Assembly (NCBI GenBank): GCA_039914625.1
Contig: JBDSOU010000112.1
Coordinates: 1 to 15,310 of the forward strand
Length of the DNA stretch: 15,310 nucleotides
Reading direction: 5' to 3'
From: DATEMK01 sp039914625
GTDB taxonomy: Bacteria > Bacteroidota > Bacteroidia > AKYH767-A > OLB10
Positions 1-6,119 of the stretch are shown piece by piece. The position numbers were made by a program, and so were the translations under genes. Within the stretch, counting starts at the first letter, position 1; each line of letters opens with the position of its first letter. A model generated the notes under the pieces. It saw only the letters and a list, made by a program, of their open reading frames with translations. It was not told the DNA's origin and made no database searches.

Positions 1-161
1 TATATAATGATTCCGGTGAATACAATTGCTATAACACCAATCACAACATAAATTTTTCCATTGGAACGCATGGTATCTGCCATCTCCACATCGCCTGATT
101 GGGCGAAAATATTATTTGCATTGATCAACAATAGTAACAGAAATACAAATAATTTTTTCAT
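1..161 (-). CDS. CcmD-like small membrane protein (partial, C-terminus beyond left edge)
   Basis: The minus-strand frame opens with ATG at 161-159 and runs off the left edge after about 53 residues. It starts with a signal-peptide-like segment (MKKLFVFLLLLLINANNIFA, then QS). A short acidic stretch (GDVEMADTMRSNGK) follows, then a hydrophobic helix (IYVVIGVIAIVFTGIII). The VEMADT...NGKIYVV pattern is what I know from small CcmD-family proteins next to ccmC in Bacteroidota. CcmD in other bacteria helps release haem-loaded CcmE from the CcmABC exporter. The start codon lies 3 bases after the ccmC stop (TAA at 167-165), so the two are surely co-transcribed. The gene is too short for long-ORF searches and its end cannot be seen. 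Confidence 0.8.
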   Translation of the reverse strand, partial: MKKLFVFLLLLLINANNIFAQSGDVEMADTMRSNGKIYVVIGVIAIVFTGIII

Positions 162-164
162 TGA

Positions 165-818
165 TTAAAAAGTTTTTTCTTCAAGCAATGTTATTCTTGT
201 CCGTACCTGCATGATCCAGACACCTAATAATGTCCAGCCGATTACTGCGGGGTAAAAGACAATTCGCATTTTATTATCAAGATCATAATTTCCGAAACCG
301 GGATTGCCTCCGTTTCCGGGATGAAGTGAATCTGTTAACCGGGGCAGTACCATGATAAATACAAACATCATTGCAAATGCAAAGATACTGTAAACTGAAG
401 AAAGCTTGGCGCGTTTGTGCTCGTCTTCAACAGAATTGCGCAATAGAAAATAAGCTGTGTAAACAAGCATAGTGGCAGCAGCTCCGTTCAGCTTGGTATC
501 GTTCACCCAATAAGCTCCCCATGTAAATTTTGCCCAAAGCATTCCTGTTATCAGCCCGTTAATGCCAAACAACATTCCCACTTTGGCAGCTTCGGAAGCA
601 ACCAGATCATTTCGCAAATTAAATTTTGATAAATATTTTATGCTGTTGACAACTGAAATTGCAAACAGAATAATCATGCTGAACCACATGGTAACATGAA
701 AATAAAGATTGCGGATGGTTTCATGTAAAATCGGAAGATGCGGAACATCCACTAAAAGCCCTGCAAAGATGGTGTAGTAGAGCAGAAGCACAGAAAGGAT
801 TTTCCACCAGTGTTTCAT
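165..818 (-). CDS. ccmC: Haem exporter / cytochrome c biogenesis membrane protein CcmC (CcsA-type)
   Basis: This 217-residue polytopic inner-membrane protein of the haem-handling (CcmC/CcsA) superfamily presents haem to the maturation apparatus for c-type cytochromes. About six hydrophobic segments can be seen (near residues 6-23, 43-60, 80-95, 113-127, 143-160 and 188-205). The tryptophan-rich WWD-like motif is at about residues 95-112 (WAKFTWGAYWVNDTKLNG). Two histidines sit where CcmC has its haem ligands: H41 in LYFHVTMW and H166 in DSLHPGNGG. The length fits CcmC rather than the longer CcmF or CcsA proteins. It lies between ccmB (99 bases upstream) and the CcmD-like gene (3 bases downstream), which supports the call. 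The ATG at 818 begins MKHWWKIL and is well placed. Confidence 0.9.
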   Translation of the reverse strand: MKHWWKILSVLLLYYTIFAGLLVDVPHLPILHETIRNLYFHVTMWFSMIILFAISVVNSIKYLSKFNLRNDLVASEAAKVGMLFGINGLITGMLWAKFTWGAYWVNDTKLNGAAATMLVYTAYFLLRNSVEDEHKRAKLSSVYSIFAFAMMFVFIMVLPRLTDSLHPGNGGNPGFGNYDLDNKMRIVFYPAVIGWTLLGVWIMQVRTRITLLEEKTF

Positions 819-824
819 TTTGAT

Positions 825-909
825 GTACGATTTGGGAAGTACGATTTATGATTTTGGTTCACAACAGCTTTTTGCAATTCGTAAATTCGTATTTTTATTC
901 GTATTTCGT
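825..909. repeat. Short-period degenerate repeats in the ccmB-ccmC gap
   Basis: On the plus strand, positions 876-909 are a chain of ATTCGTA-like units (ATTCGTAAATTCG at 877-889, then TATTTTTATTCGTATTTCG). GTACGATTT occurs twice more, at 825-833 and 839-847. In the transcribed direction of ccmC these read as TACGAAT and AAATCGTAC units. The 13-mer ATTCGTAAATTCG recurs exactly at 11698-11710. The units are too short and too variable for CRISPR. This is probably a dispersed low-complexity intergenic repeat. Confidence 0.6.
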
Positions 910-917
910 TGATGATT

Positions 918-1571
918 TTATTCCCGCCAAAGGTATGGAAATAAGAGGTAAGCCAATGTGATTACAAGGAGGTTGATGGCAAGGAGAATAATTAAATTGG
1001 GGTAATTTACAGACCAGCTTAATCCGTCCATTGCATTTTTTGAAAATTTAATTATGGTCATTAACAATGGAAGTAAAATCGGGAAACTGAGAATTGCCAT
1101 AAGCGATGAACTGTTATTTGTTTTGGCAGCAATGGCTGAAACCAGTGTGAGCACTGATGATAATCCTGCAGCGCCCAGCAGCAATCCCAAAAAAAACATT
1201 CCAAGATCCTGCACCATATTTCCCATAAAAATGATGTAAAACAAAAAGCTGATGCACGACACCGCAAGAAGCAGCATCATGTTATAAATAATTTTAGCAA
1301 GAATTACATGTTGCGGATTTACTAATGTGTAATAAAATAATTGCAGCCCGTGGCTTTCCTGCATAAAGCTTTTTGCAACAGCATTAACCGCAGCAAACAA
1401 CAGGATGATCCAGAACAAAGCGTTCCACGTGGGAGGGTCAATAATTTGTTTGAAGGAGAGGTAACAAATAAAAATTGTGGAGATCACATAAATAAGAATG
1501 CCGCTGAATGAATATTTTAATCTCCATTCGAGCAGTGTTTCTTTTTTTATGAGTGCAATGATTTGTTTCAA
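918..1571 (-). CDS. ccmB: Haem exporter protein CcmB (probable TTG start)
   Basis: This is the membrane subunit of the CcmAB ABC transporter involved in haem delivery for cytochrome c maturation. Read from TTG at 1571-1569 it has 217 residues, the usual CcmB length, and begins MKQIIALIKKETLLEWRLKY. That basic N-terminal helix before the first membrane segment is typical of the family. Six hydrophobic segments follow, with the FMQESHGLQLFYY loop typical of CcmB. The frame stays open upstream to an ATG at 1697. The 42 extra residues (NLKFKLQTLNLNL...) are encoded by a short-period TTTAAAC repeat and do not look like protein, so I prefer the TTG; a CTG at 1574 is another option. No ccmA is visible here. 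ccmC and a CcmD-like gene follow on the same strand. I saw no TAnnTTTG element upstream on this strand. Confidence 0.85.
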   Translation of the reverse strand: MKQIIALIKKETLLEWRLKYSFSGILIYVISTIFICYLSFKQIIDPPTWNALFWIILLFAAVNAVAKSFMQESHGLQLFYYTLVNPQHVILAKIIYNMMLLLAVSCISFLFYIIFMGNMVQDLGMFFLGLLLGAAGLSSVLTLVSAIAAKTNNSSSLMAILSFPILLPLLMTIIKFSKNAMDGLSWSVNYPNLIILLAINLLVITLAYLLFPYLWRE

Positions 1572-1575
1572 CAGC

Positions 1576-1617
1576 GGTTTGAGGTTTAAGTTTAAAGTTT
1601 GAAGTTTGAACTTTAAA
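1576..1617. repeat. GTTTAAA/TTTAAAC short-period array, ccmB side
   Basis: Imperfect 6-7 bp units GGTTTGA, GGTTTAA, GTTTAAA, GTTTGAA, GTTTGAA and CTTTAAA lie in tandem on the plus strand. In the sense direction of ccmB they read as AAACTTCAAAC-type units, almost free of G. The array ends a few bases before the proposed TTG start of ccmB. Confidence 0.65.
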
Positions 1618-1633
1618 TTAATATTTAAAAAGA

Positions 1634-1663
1634 TTGCTAAGTTCACGAAAAATTTCAACTTTG
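1634..1663 (+). promoter_or_regulatory. Candidate Bacteroidota-type promoter for bshB1
   Basis: TTG at 1634-1636 and CAACTTTG at 1656-1663 are separated by 19 bases. The second box has one mismatch to the -7 consensus TAnnTTTG. Transcription would begin near 1670 and give a leader of about 50 bases that includes the repeat at 1696-1720. Confidence 0.4.
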
Positions 1664-1695
1664 CAATTGAGTATGAAATAAGGTTGGGCTTTGCC

Positions 1696-1720
1696 AACTT
1701 TAAACTTTAAATTTTAAACT
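1696..1720. repeat. CTTTAAA short-period array, bshB1 side
   Basis: AACTTTAAA, CTTTAAA and TTTTAAACT follow each other and end at the base before the bshB1 ATG. No G occurs between 1694 and the start codon. The motif is the inverse of the array at 1576-1617, so in both divergent transcripts the start codon is preceded by similar AAACTT-rich sequence. Confidence 0.65.
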
Positions 1721-2437
1721 ATGAAGACAGACATTCTTGCTTTCGGTGCCCATCCTGATGATGTGGAGCTTTCATGCAGCGGAACTATTCTGAAGCACAT
1801 TTCACTCGGAAAAACTGTTGGTATTATTGATCTGACACGAGGAGAGCTTGGCACACGCGGCACTGCTGAGATCAGGGATAAAGAAGCCATTGTAGGAGCA
1901 AAAATGTTAGGTATAAGCTTTCGCGAAAACATGAATTTTGCTGATGGATTTTTTACCAACTCAAAAGAAAATCAAATGGCATTGGTTGTTAAGATCAGGA
2001 ACTATCAGCCTGAAATTGTTTTGGCAAATGCAATAGATGACCGGCACCCTGATCATGGCAAAGCTTCTAAATTGATTTCTGATTCCTGTTTCTTAGCCGG
2101 TTTGAGTAAAATAAAAACTTCTGATACTAACGGTGAGCAGCTGCCCTGGCGGCCAAAAGTTGTTTATCATTACCTGCAGGACCGTTATATGAAACCTGAT
2201 TTTGTGGTTGACATTTCTGAATTTATGGAACAGCGCACGGCTTCCATCAAAGCGTATAAATCACAGGTTTATGACCCGGATTCTATGGAGCCTGAAACGG
2301 CTATTTCTTCAAAGCAATTTATGGATTCAGTCTATTACCGTGCATTGGAGTTTGGCAGAATTATCGGGGTAAAGTTTGCAGAAGGATTTGTTGTAGAAAG
2401 AATTCCCGGTGTTAAAAGCCTTTTTGATTTAGTATGA
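1721..2437 (+). CDS. bshB1: Bacillithiol biosynthesis deacetylase BshB1
   Basis: The product has 238 residues and belongs to the PIG-L/LmbE zinc-dependent N-acetylglucosamine deacetylase family. BshB1 removes the acetyl group from N-acetylglucosaminyl-malate, the second step of bacillithiol (low-molecular-weight thiol) synthesis in the cytoplasm. The metal-binding motif AHPDDVE is at residues 10-16 (H11, D13, D14). The second motif is DRHPDHGKA, with H109 and H112. The segment TRGELGTRGTAEIRDKEA is highly characteristic of BshB1. The C-terminal YYRALEFGRIIGVKFAEGF also fits. The length matches the family and there is no signal peptide. The gene is transcribed divergently from ccmB, so thiol synthesis and cytochrome c maturation are neighbours here. 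I did not see other bsh genes in the window. Confidence 0.93.
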   Translation: MKTDILAFGAHPDDVELSCSGTILKHISLGKTVGIIDLTRGELGTRGTAEIRDKEAIVGAKMLGISFRENMNFADGFFTNSKENQMALVVKIRNYQPEIVLANAIDDRHPDHGKASKLISDSCFLAGLSKIKTSDTNGEQLPWRPKVVYHYLQDRYMKPDFVVDISEFMEQRTASIKAYKSQVYDPDSMEPETAISSKQFMDSVYYRALEFGRIIGVKFAEGFVVERIPGVKSLFDLV

Positions 2438-2507
2438 TTTTTAATTCTGTTCTGCTTTAGTACATTTATCTGAGAGTGATAACATTGAATACATATAGTG
2501 AGAAATA

Positions 2508-2702
2508 ATGCATCAGATCAGGTTAGATAAGCTTAAAGAAATTTCTCCTAAAACTGATGTAATAATGCTTACCTCTGTTGACAACAAAAAAATAATTGAA
2601 CTCGCAAAGAAAAAAGGTGCGTTGGATTATGTTGTTAAAAGTGCGACCGGTTTCAATGAACTTGACTCGGTTTTAAAAAAGCATTTCTCTTTACAAAATT
2701 GA
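2508..2702 (+). pseudogene. C-terminal half of a response-regulator receiver domain
   Basis: The 64 residues match the second half of a CheY-like receiver: KTDVIMLTS (beta-4 strand with the conserved T/S), a helix KIIELAKKKGA, then LDYVVKSA (beta-5, with the conserved lysine in VVK) and a final helix. The first half, with the acidic pocket and phosphoacceptor aspartate, is missing. A TGA in the same frame at 2499-2501 lies just upstream, and the 70 bases after bshB1 do not encode a receiver N-terminus in any frame I read. It probably derives from a deletion. After an A6 run at 2675-2680 another frame stays open to 2787 (IFKRVHSSAKEYYQKDREKEN), which could be the original tail reached by a frameshift, or a tiny separate frame. 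The protein could not be phosphorylated as it stands. Confidence 0.6.
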
Positions 2703-2814
2703 TATAGTGAAGGTGTTGAATATTTTTAAAAGGGTACATAGCAGCGCTAAAGAGTACTATCAGAAAGACCGCGAAAAAGAAAATTGAAAATCAAGGCACT
2801 TTCTGAAAGATATT

Positions 2815-3882
2815 TCAGGACTTAGGCTGCTTTACTGACATTCTATCATATACCAGTTTAGAAATATCACTGACTGCTTGAGGAAGCGGCAGCACATGTC
2901 TTCCTTTAGTCATAATAGTAATAAGGTAAGGATTTTTATTTATATAAACAATGCCTGATTCGTGCAGCTGGTGATTATTAGAATCTTTTGAATTGCCCCA
3001 TTCGCCAAATTTTCGAGCCACTTTTATATCAGGCGGAAGTTGCTTTACAATGCCTTCATTGAAGTCGCTTTGCACCAGCAACGACAAGGCATATTCCGCA
3101 TTTTCATTGTTAACATAAGAGGCATTGTAAAGCACCCGCATGAATTTTGAATAATTAACTGATGTAATATGAAAGTCAGGATCGTGTACATCCGGTTCGG
3201 GCAAGCCAAGATCAACGAATAGCTTTTTGAATACGGGAATGTTTACATTTTCATTGAGCAGCAGTGTAGCATAGTTATCTGACTTAACTACCATATAGTA
3301 AAGAAGTTCTCTTATAGAATAGCTTTTTCCCGGCAAAATGCGGTCGCCTTCATAGGTCTGACGAGGAACCTGCCGCCTGGCATCTAAAGAAAGTTTCTTA
3401 TTAAGTAATCCCGGGTTTATTTCCGCTTCGCGCAGGTAGGTCATCATAATGGGCACTTTAATAAGGCTGCCCGGGTTAAATTCTTCTTCGGGCTGCACAC
3501 ACATCCAGTCTGTCGAAGTCATGTCACGAAGGTAAACCGAACCTGCATCAATTATCCCTGCTTGCTTTTTTTGTTCCAGCATCAATGCCACTTCGTTTTT
3601 GAGGCTCATCATATCTTTTGATTCGATGAACCTGTCAACCAGCAGCAACGGATGGGTAAACTGGTATTCATTCATCCGGTAACGCACCGTTGGCGGAGGA
3701 GGACAATCATCGCTTTGCACCACTACAGCTGGAGGCGTAGGATTTTGAGATTTAAACAAAGTATATTGTCCGGCAGCAAGAAATACAAGCGACAATAATA
3801 CTATAAGCAACACATAAGGAAGCTTAATTTTTGTATTCCAGATAATATCCTTGCAGGATAATTCAGAATTTTTAACATTCAT
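2815..3882 (-). CDS. Membrane-anchored class A beta-lactamase-like serine hydrolase
   Basis: The product has 355 residues. A short basic N-terminus is followed by one membrane helix (about 20-40) and a proline-rich linker (48-65), then a serine-hydrolase domain facing the periplasm. The catalytic SxxK motif is S139-L-I-K142 in FNPGSLIKVPIMM. The SDN motif is at 201-203 (KSDNYATLLL). The third motif, normally K-S/T-G, appears as KFG at 291-293 (VARKFGEWG). A typical class A beta-lactamase is a soluble exported enzyme of about 290 residues with KTG. The uncleaved-looking anchor and KFG point instead to the broader beta-lactamase2-type serine hydrolases, whose substrates are mostly unknown. Resistance function should not be assumed. 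It is monocistronic, converging with the bshB1/receiver side. Confidence 0.8.
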   Translation of the reverse strand: MNVKNSELSCKDIIWNTKIKLPYVLLIVLLSLVFLAAGQYTLFKSQNPTPPAVVVQSDDCPPPPTVRYRMNEYQFTHPLLLVDRFIESKDMMSLKNEVALMLEQKKQAGIIDAGSVYLRDMTSTDWMCVQPEEEFNPGSLIKVPIMMTYLREAEINPGLLNKKLSLDARRQVPRQTYEGDRILPGKSYSIRELLYYMVVKSDNYATLLLNENVNIPVFKKLFVDLGLPEPDVHDPDFHITSVNYSKFMRVLYNASYVNNENAEYALSLLVQSDFNEGIVKQLPPDIKVARKFGEWGNSKDSNNHQLHESGIVYINKNPYLITIMTKGRHVLPLPQAVSDISKLVYDRMSVKQPKS

Positions 3883-3935
3883 AATGTGGGATAACTAATA
3901 AATTGGTTTTACTCTTCGGAAAAATTTGGTTGAAG

Positions 3936-3943
3936 CAAAGCTA
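3936..3943 (-). promoter_or_regulatory. Candidate -7 promoter element of the serine hydrolase gene
   Basis: On the minus strand TAGCTTTG matches TAnnTTTG exactly and is followed by C. It would start transcription about 45-50 bases before the ATG at 3882. No clear TTG is present at the -33 spacing. Confidence 0.4.
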
Positions 3944-4130
3944 TCAATAAATAAAATAATTTTGGGCGAAGGTTTTAAAAAAATAGGTGAACGATACTTT
4001 TTTATACGTAAAAAGCATTATTCTTTTATAGATTTTTAGAATAGAACGTATTCTCTGTTTTTTTATTGCCCGATAAATTCATTGATAACAACAAACTATT
4101 AACGGTAAGATGGATGGCTGTGAAGAAAAG

Positions 4131-4147
4131 TTTCACGTAGCGTGAAA
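4131..4147. repeat. Perfect inverted repeat TTTCACG-TAG-CGTGAAA
   Basis: Two 7-bp arms flank a 3-base centre. It could be an operator-like dyad or a small hairpin. A short T-rich stretch follows on either strand, but not a clean U-tract. Confidence 0.55.
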
Positions 4148-4180
4148 TGTTTTATTGATCATAAATTGTCAGATTGCTGA

Positions 4181-4219
4181 ATTGTTAAATGCTAAAAAAG
4201 CCGTCAGTTATTTAACAAT
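4181..4219. repeat. Perfect 10-bp inverted repeat ATTGTTAAAT / ATTTAACAAT
   Basis: The arms at 4181-4190 and 4210-4219 are separated by 19 bases. All the arm pairs but two are A:T, so the hairpin would be weak. The right arm shares ATTTAACAA with two further copies near the glmM stop. Confidence 0.5.
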
Positions 4220-4441
4220 GTGCATCAATGGTTGAAATTCTATTCTGCAAACGGGATAAAATTCCGCATTTAACGGGCTAATTGAATAAAAAACCTTTAT
4301 ATGAATTTTTTAACCTTTAAAAAAATGCTCAATATCACAAACCTTATTAGCTTATTTCGGTGCAACGGAAGGTAATAAAGTTGCTGTGGGTCAGGGATTA
4401 TTCTTTGTTATTAAGGTTAAAAAAATAAAACAACATTGTTA

Positions 4442-4480
4442 TTCGGATAGTTTTCGGAGCGAAAACTTATTCCATCCGAA
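4442..4480 (-). terminator. Two-tier hairpin after glmM, probable terminator
   Basis: The outer arms TTCGGAT (4442-4448) and ATCCGAA (4474-4480) enclose an inner stem AGTTTTCG / CGAAAACT (4449-4456, 4460-4467) with a GAG loop. A 6-base bulge (4468-4473) lies on one side only. In the glmM direction the hairpin begins 35 bases after the stop codon, and a T-rich stretch follows after about 10 bases. This gives 15 paired bases in total. The T-tract is not immediately adjacent, so Rho-independent termination is likely but not certain. Confidence 0.6.
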
Positions 4481-4515
4481 GTAGTACCATTTAACAACAT
4501 AGCCATTTAACAATT

Positions 4516-5922
4516 TCACGCTTTCACATGCATCCCGTTCATCAACTCCTTTATATCTGAAATAATTTTCTCCGCCAGGTTATCGGCAGTGGTTTCGCTC
4601 TGGCTTTCGGCATAAATGCGAATGATAGGCTCGGTATTTGACCTGCGCAGATGCACCCATTCCTTATCAAATTCAATTTTTACTCCATCTACTATATTGA
4701 TAGGATGCTTTTTGTATTTTGTTTTTATACCATTGAGTATCTCATCCACGTTGGTTTCTTTTGTAAGCTCAATCTTATTCTTGGAAATAAAATAATCGGG
4801 ATACTTTGCGCGAAGCATGGAACAACTCTTGCCGAATTTTGCAAGATGCGAAAGAAATAAAGCGATTCCCACCAGCGCATCGCGACCGTAATGCAGTTCA
4901 GGGTAAATGACACCACCATTGCCTTCTCCGCCAATTATGGCATTTTGTTCTTTCATCATTTCCACTACATTCACCTCTCCTACGGCAGCTGCAAAATATT
5001 TTCCTCCTGCTTTTTCAGTTACGTCACGTAATGCACGGGTTGAAGAAAGGTTTGACACTGAATTGCCTGTTTTGTTTTTCAACACATAATCAGCTACAGC
5101 AACCAAAGTATATTCTTCGCCAAACATTTCACCATCTTCACAAACTAATGCAAGGCGGTCAACATCGGGATCCACTACAATCCCGAGATGCGCTTTTTTC
5201 TTAACAACTTCTTTTGAAATTTCAGTCAGGTGTTCCGGCAAAGGTTCAGGATTGTGCGGAAATTCTCCATTGGGTTCGCAATACATTTCCACAATATTTT
5301 CAACTCCCAATGCATGAAGCAAAGCAGGAACGGCAATTCCTCCTGTTGAATTTACACAATCTATTACCACTTTGAAATTTTTATTTGCAATGGCTTCTTT
5401 GTCCACTAACGGCAGATTCAAAATGGCTTTAATGTGATGATCGAGCGCAGCAGTATCGCTTGTGAGCTTTCCTATTTTATTTACCTCTTTAAATTCAATT
5501 TTAACGCTTTCGCTCAAAAGCAGAATTTCTTCACCGTCAGCTGCAGAAAGAAATTCACCTTTTTCATTGAGAAGCTTCAATGCATTCCATTGTTTGGGAT
5601 TGTGACTTGCAGTAAGTATAATGCCACCCTGGGCCTTGTTGTTCGTAACAGCCATCTCCGCAGTGGGAGTAGTTGTCAAGCCGAGATCAATCACATCAAT
5701 GCCCAATGACATGAGCGTTCCGGAAACCACCTGGAACATCATTTGCCCCGATATCCGTGCATCGCGACCCAGTACAACTTTGCATTTCGTCTTTTTATTC
5801 CGTTCATTGATCCATGTTCCGTAAGCCGATGAAAATTTTACAATATCAAAAGGTGTTAATGCATCACCCGGCTTCCCCCCTATTGTCCCCCGAATTCCGG
5901 AAATTGATTTGATTAAAGTCAC
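4516..5922 (-). CDS. glmM: Phosphoglucosamine mutase / phosphohexomutase (GlmM-type), GTG start
   Basis: This alpha-D-phosphohexomutase probably interconverts glucosamine-6-phosphate and glucosamine-1-phosphate for cell-envelope precursors. Family members with phosphomannomutase activity are close enough that this cannot be excluded. Read from GTG at 5922-5920 it has 468 residues and begins MTLIKSISGIRGTIGG, the conserved N-terminus. The catalytic phosphoserine is S106 in TASHNP. The metal loop DPDVDR is at 251-256, the sugar-binding loop GEGNGG at 332-337 and the phosphate-binding loop RRSNTEP at 426-432. The frame remains open upstream to an ATG at 6042, but those 40 residues lack family similarity. 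A consensus promoter element (5950-5957) also lies inside that extension, which strongly favours the GTG. Confidence 0.9.
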   Translation of the reverse strand: MTLIKSISGIRGTIGGKPGDALTPFDIVKFSSAYGTWINERNKKTKCKVVLGRDARISGQMMFQVVSGTLMSLGIDVIDLGLTTTPTAEMAVTNNKAQGGIILTASHNPKQWNALKLLNEKGEFLSAADGEEILLLSESVKIEFKEVNKIGKLTSDTAALDHHIKAILNLPLVDKEAIANKNFKVVIDCVNSTGGIAVPALLHALGVENIVEMYCEPNGEFPHNPEPLPEHLTEISKEVVKKKAHLGIVVDPDVDRLALVCEDGEMFGEEYTLVAVADYVLKNKTGNSVSNLSSTRALRDVTEKAGGKYFAAAVGEVNVVEMMKEQNAIIGGEGNGGVIYPELHYGRDALVGIALFLSHLAKFGKSCSMLRAKYPDYFISKNKIELTKETNVDEILNGIKTKYKKHPINIVDGVKIEFDKEWVHLRRSNTEPIIRIYAESQSETTADNLAEKIISDIKELMNGMHVKA

Positions 5923-5949
5923 GTGTAGTTGTTGTTTTTTTTGAGTTTG

Positions 5950-5979
5950 CAAATATATTAAAAGCACGTGCTTACGCAG
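5950..5979 (-). promoter_or_regulatory. Bacteroidota-type promoter of glmM
   Basis: On the minus strand the -7 box TATATTTG (5957-5950) is an exact TAnnTTTG match followed by C. A CTG at 5979-5977, one mismatch from TTG, lies 19 bases upstream. Predicted transcription starts near 5943, leaving a leader of about 21 bases before the GTG. The leader is G-free until the CACGTG that overlaps the start codon. Confidence 0.6.
5962..5973. promoter_or_regulatory. Perfect 12-bp palindrome AAGCACGTGCTT in the glmM promoter spacer
   Basis: The palindrome lies entirely between the -33 and -7 boxes of the glmM promoter, where a bound dimeric regulator would block or remodel RNA polymerase. Its core CACGTG occurs again at 5920-5925 over the start codon. 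Position is seen in the sequence; operator function is inferred. Confidence 0.45.
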
Positions 5980-6059
5980 GAATGAGTTATTAACAGTGGA
6001 TATATAAATGTCCATTAACCATCGCACAGCGTCCATCATCAATAACTTAATAATTCCCC

Positions 6060-6089
6060 TTGCACACTTCGATAAAAAACCTATTTTTG
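6060..6089 (+). promoter_or_regulatory. Bacteroidota-type promoter of the TPR-ribH unit
   Basis: TTG at 6060-6062 and TATTTTTG at 6082-6089 are both exact consensus boxes, separated by 19 bases, and the second is followed by C. Transcription would start near 6096 and give a leader of about 24 G-poor bases before the ATG at 6120. This is the best promoter match in the window. Confidence 0.7.
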
Positions 6090-6119
6090 CACCTCATTTT
6101 AAAATTTTAAAGAAAAAAG

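Larger units (their letters stand above)
3883..4515. other. 633-base gene-free region with several inverted repeats
   Basis: No convincing protein-coding frame was seen on either strand. The region is AT-rich. It holds the 5' region of the serine hydrolase gene (right-to-left), three separate inverted repeats (4131-4147, 4181-4219, 4442-4480) and the recurring word ATTTAACAA (4210-4218, 4489-4497, 4505-4513, plus its inverse at 4181-4190). Both flanking genes are on the minus strand, so it contains the 3' end of the glmM transcript and the promoter of the hydrolase gene. An unannotated small RNA is possible but not shown. Confidence 0.6.

Noticed and set aside
876..909. Tandem repeats that might be a CRISPR array
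   Set aside because: The units are 6-8 bp, degenerate and without spacers of even length; no cas gene is in the window.
1054..1239. Plus-strand open frame inside ccmB
   Set aside because: It is antisense to a clearly conserved membrane protein, and its product has no recognisable features.
1572..1697. 42-residue N-terminal extension of CcmB from the ATG at 1697
   Set aside because: It is mostly the translation of a TTTAAAC repeat and would make CcmB longer than the family.
2801..2820. Hairpin CTGAAA-GATA-TTTCAG over the stop codon of the serine hydrolase, as a terminator
   Set aside because: The stem is only 6 bp plus a wobble extension and no T-run follows on either strand.
5923..6042. 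40-residue N-terminal extension of glmM from the ATG at 6042
   Set aside because: It has no similarity to phosphohexomutases and contains the consensus promoter box at 5950-5957.
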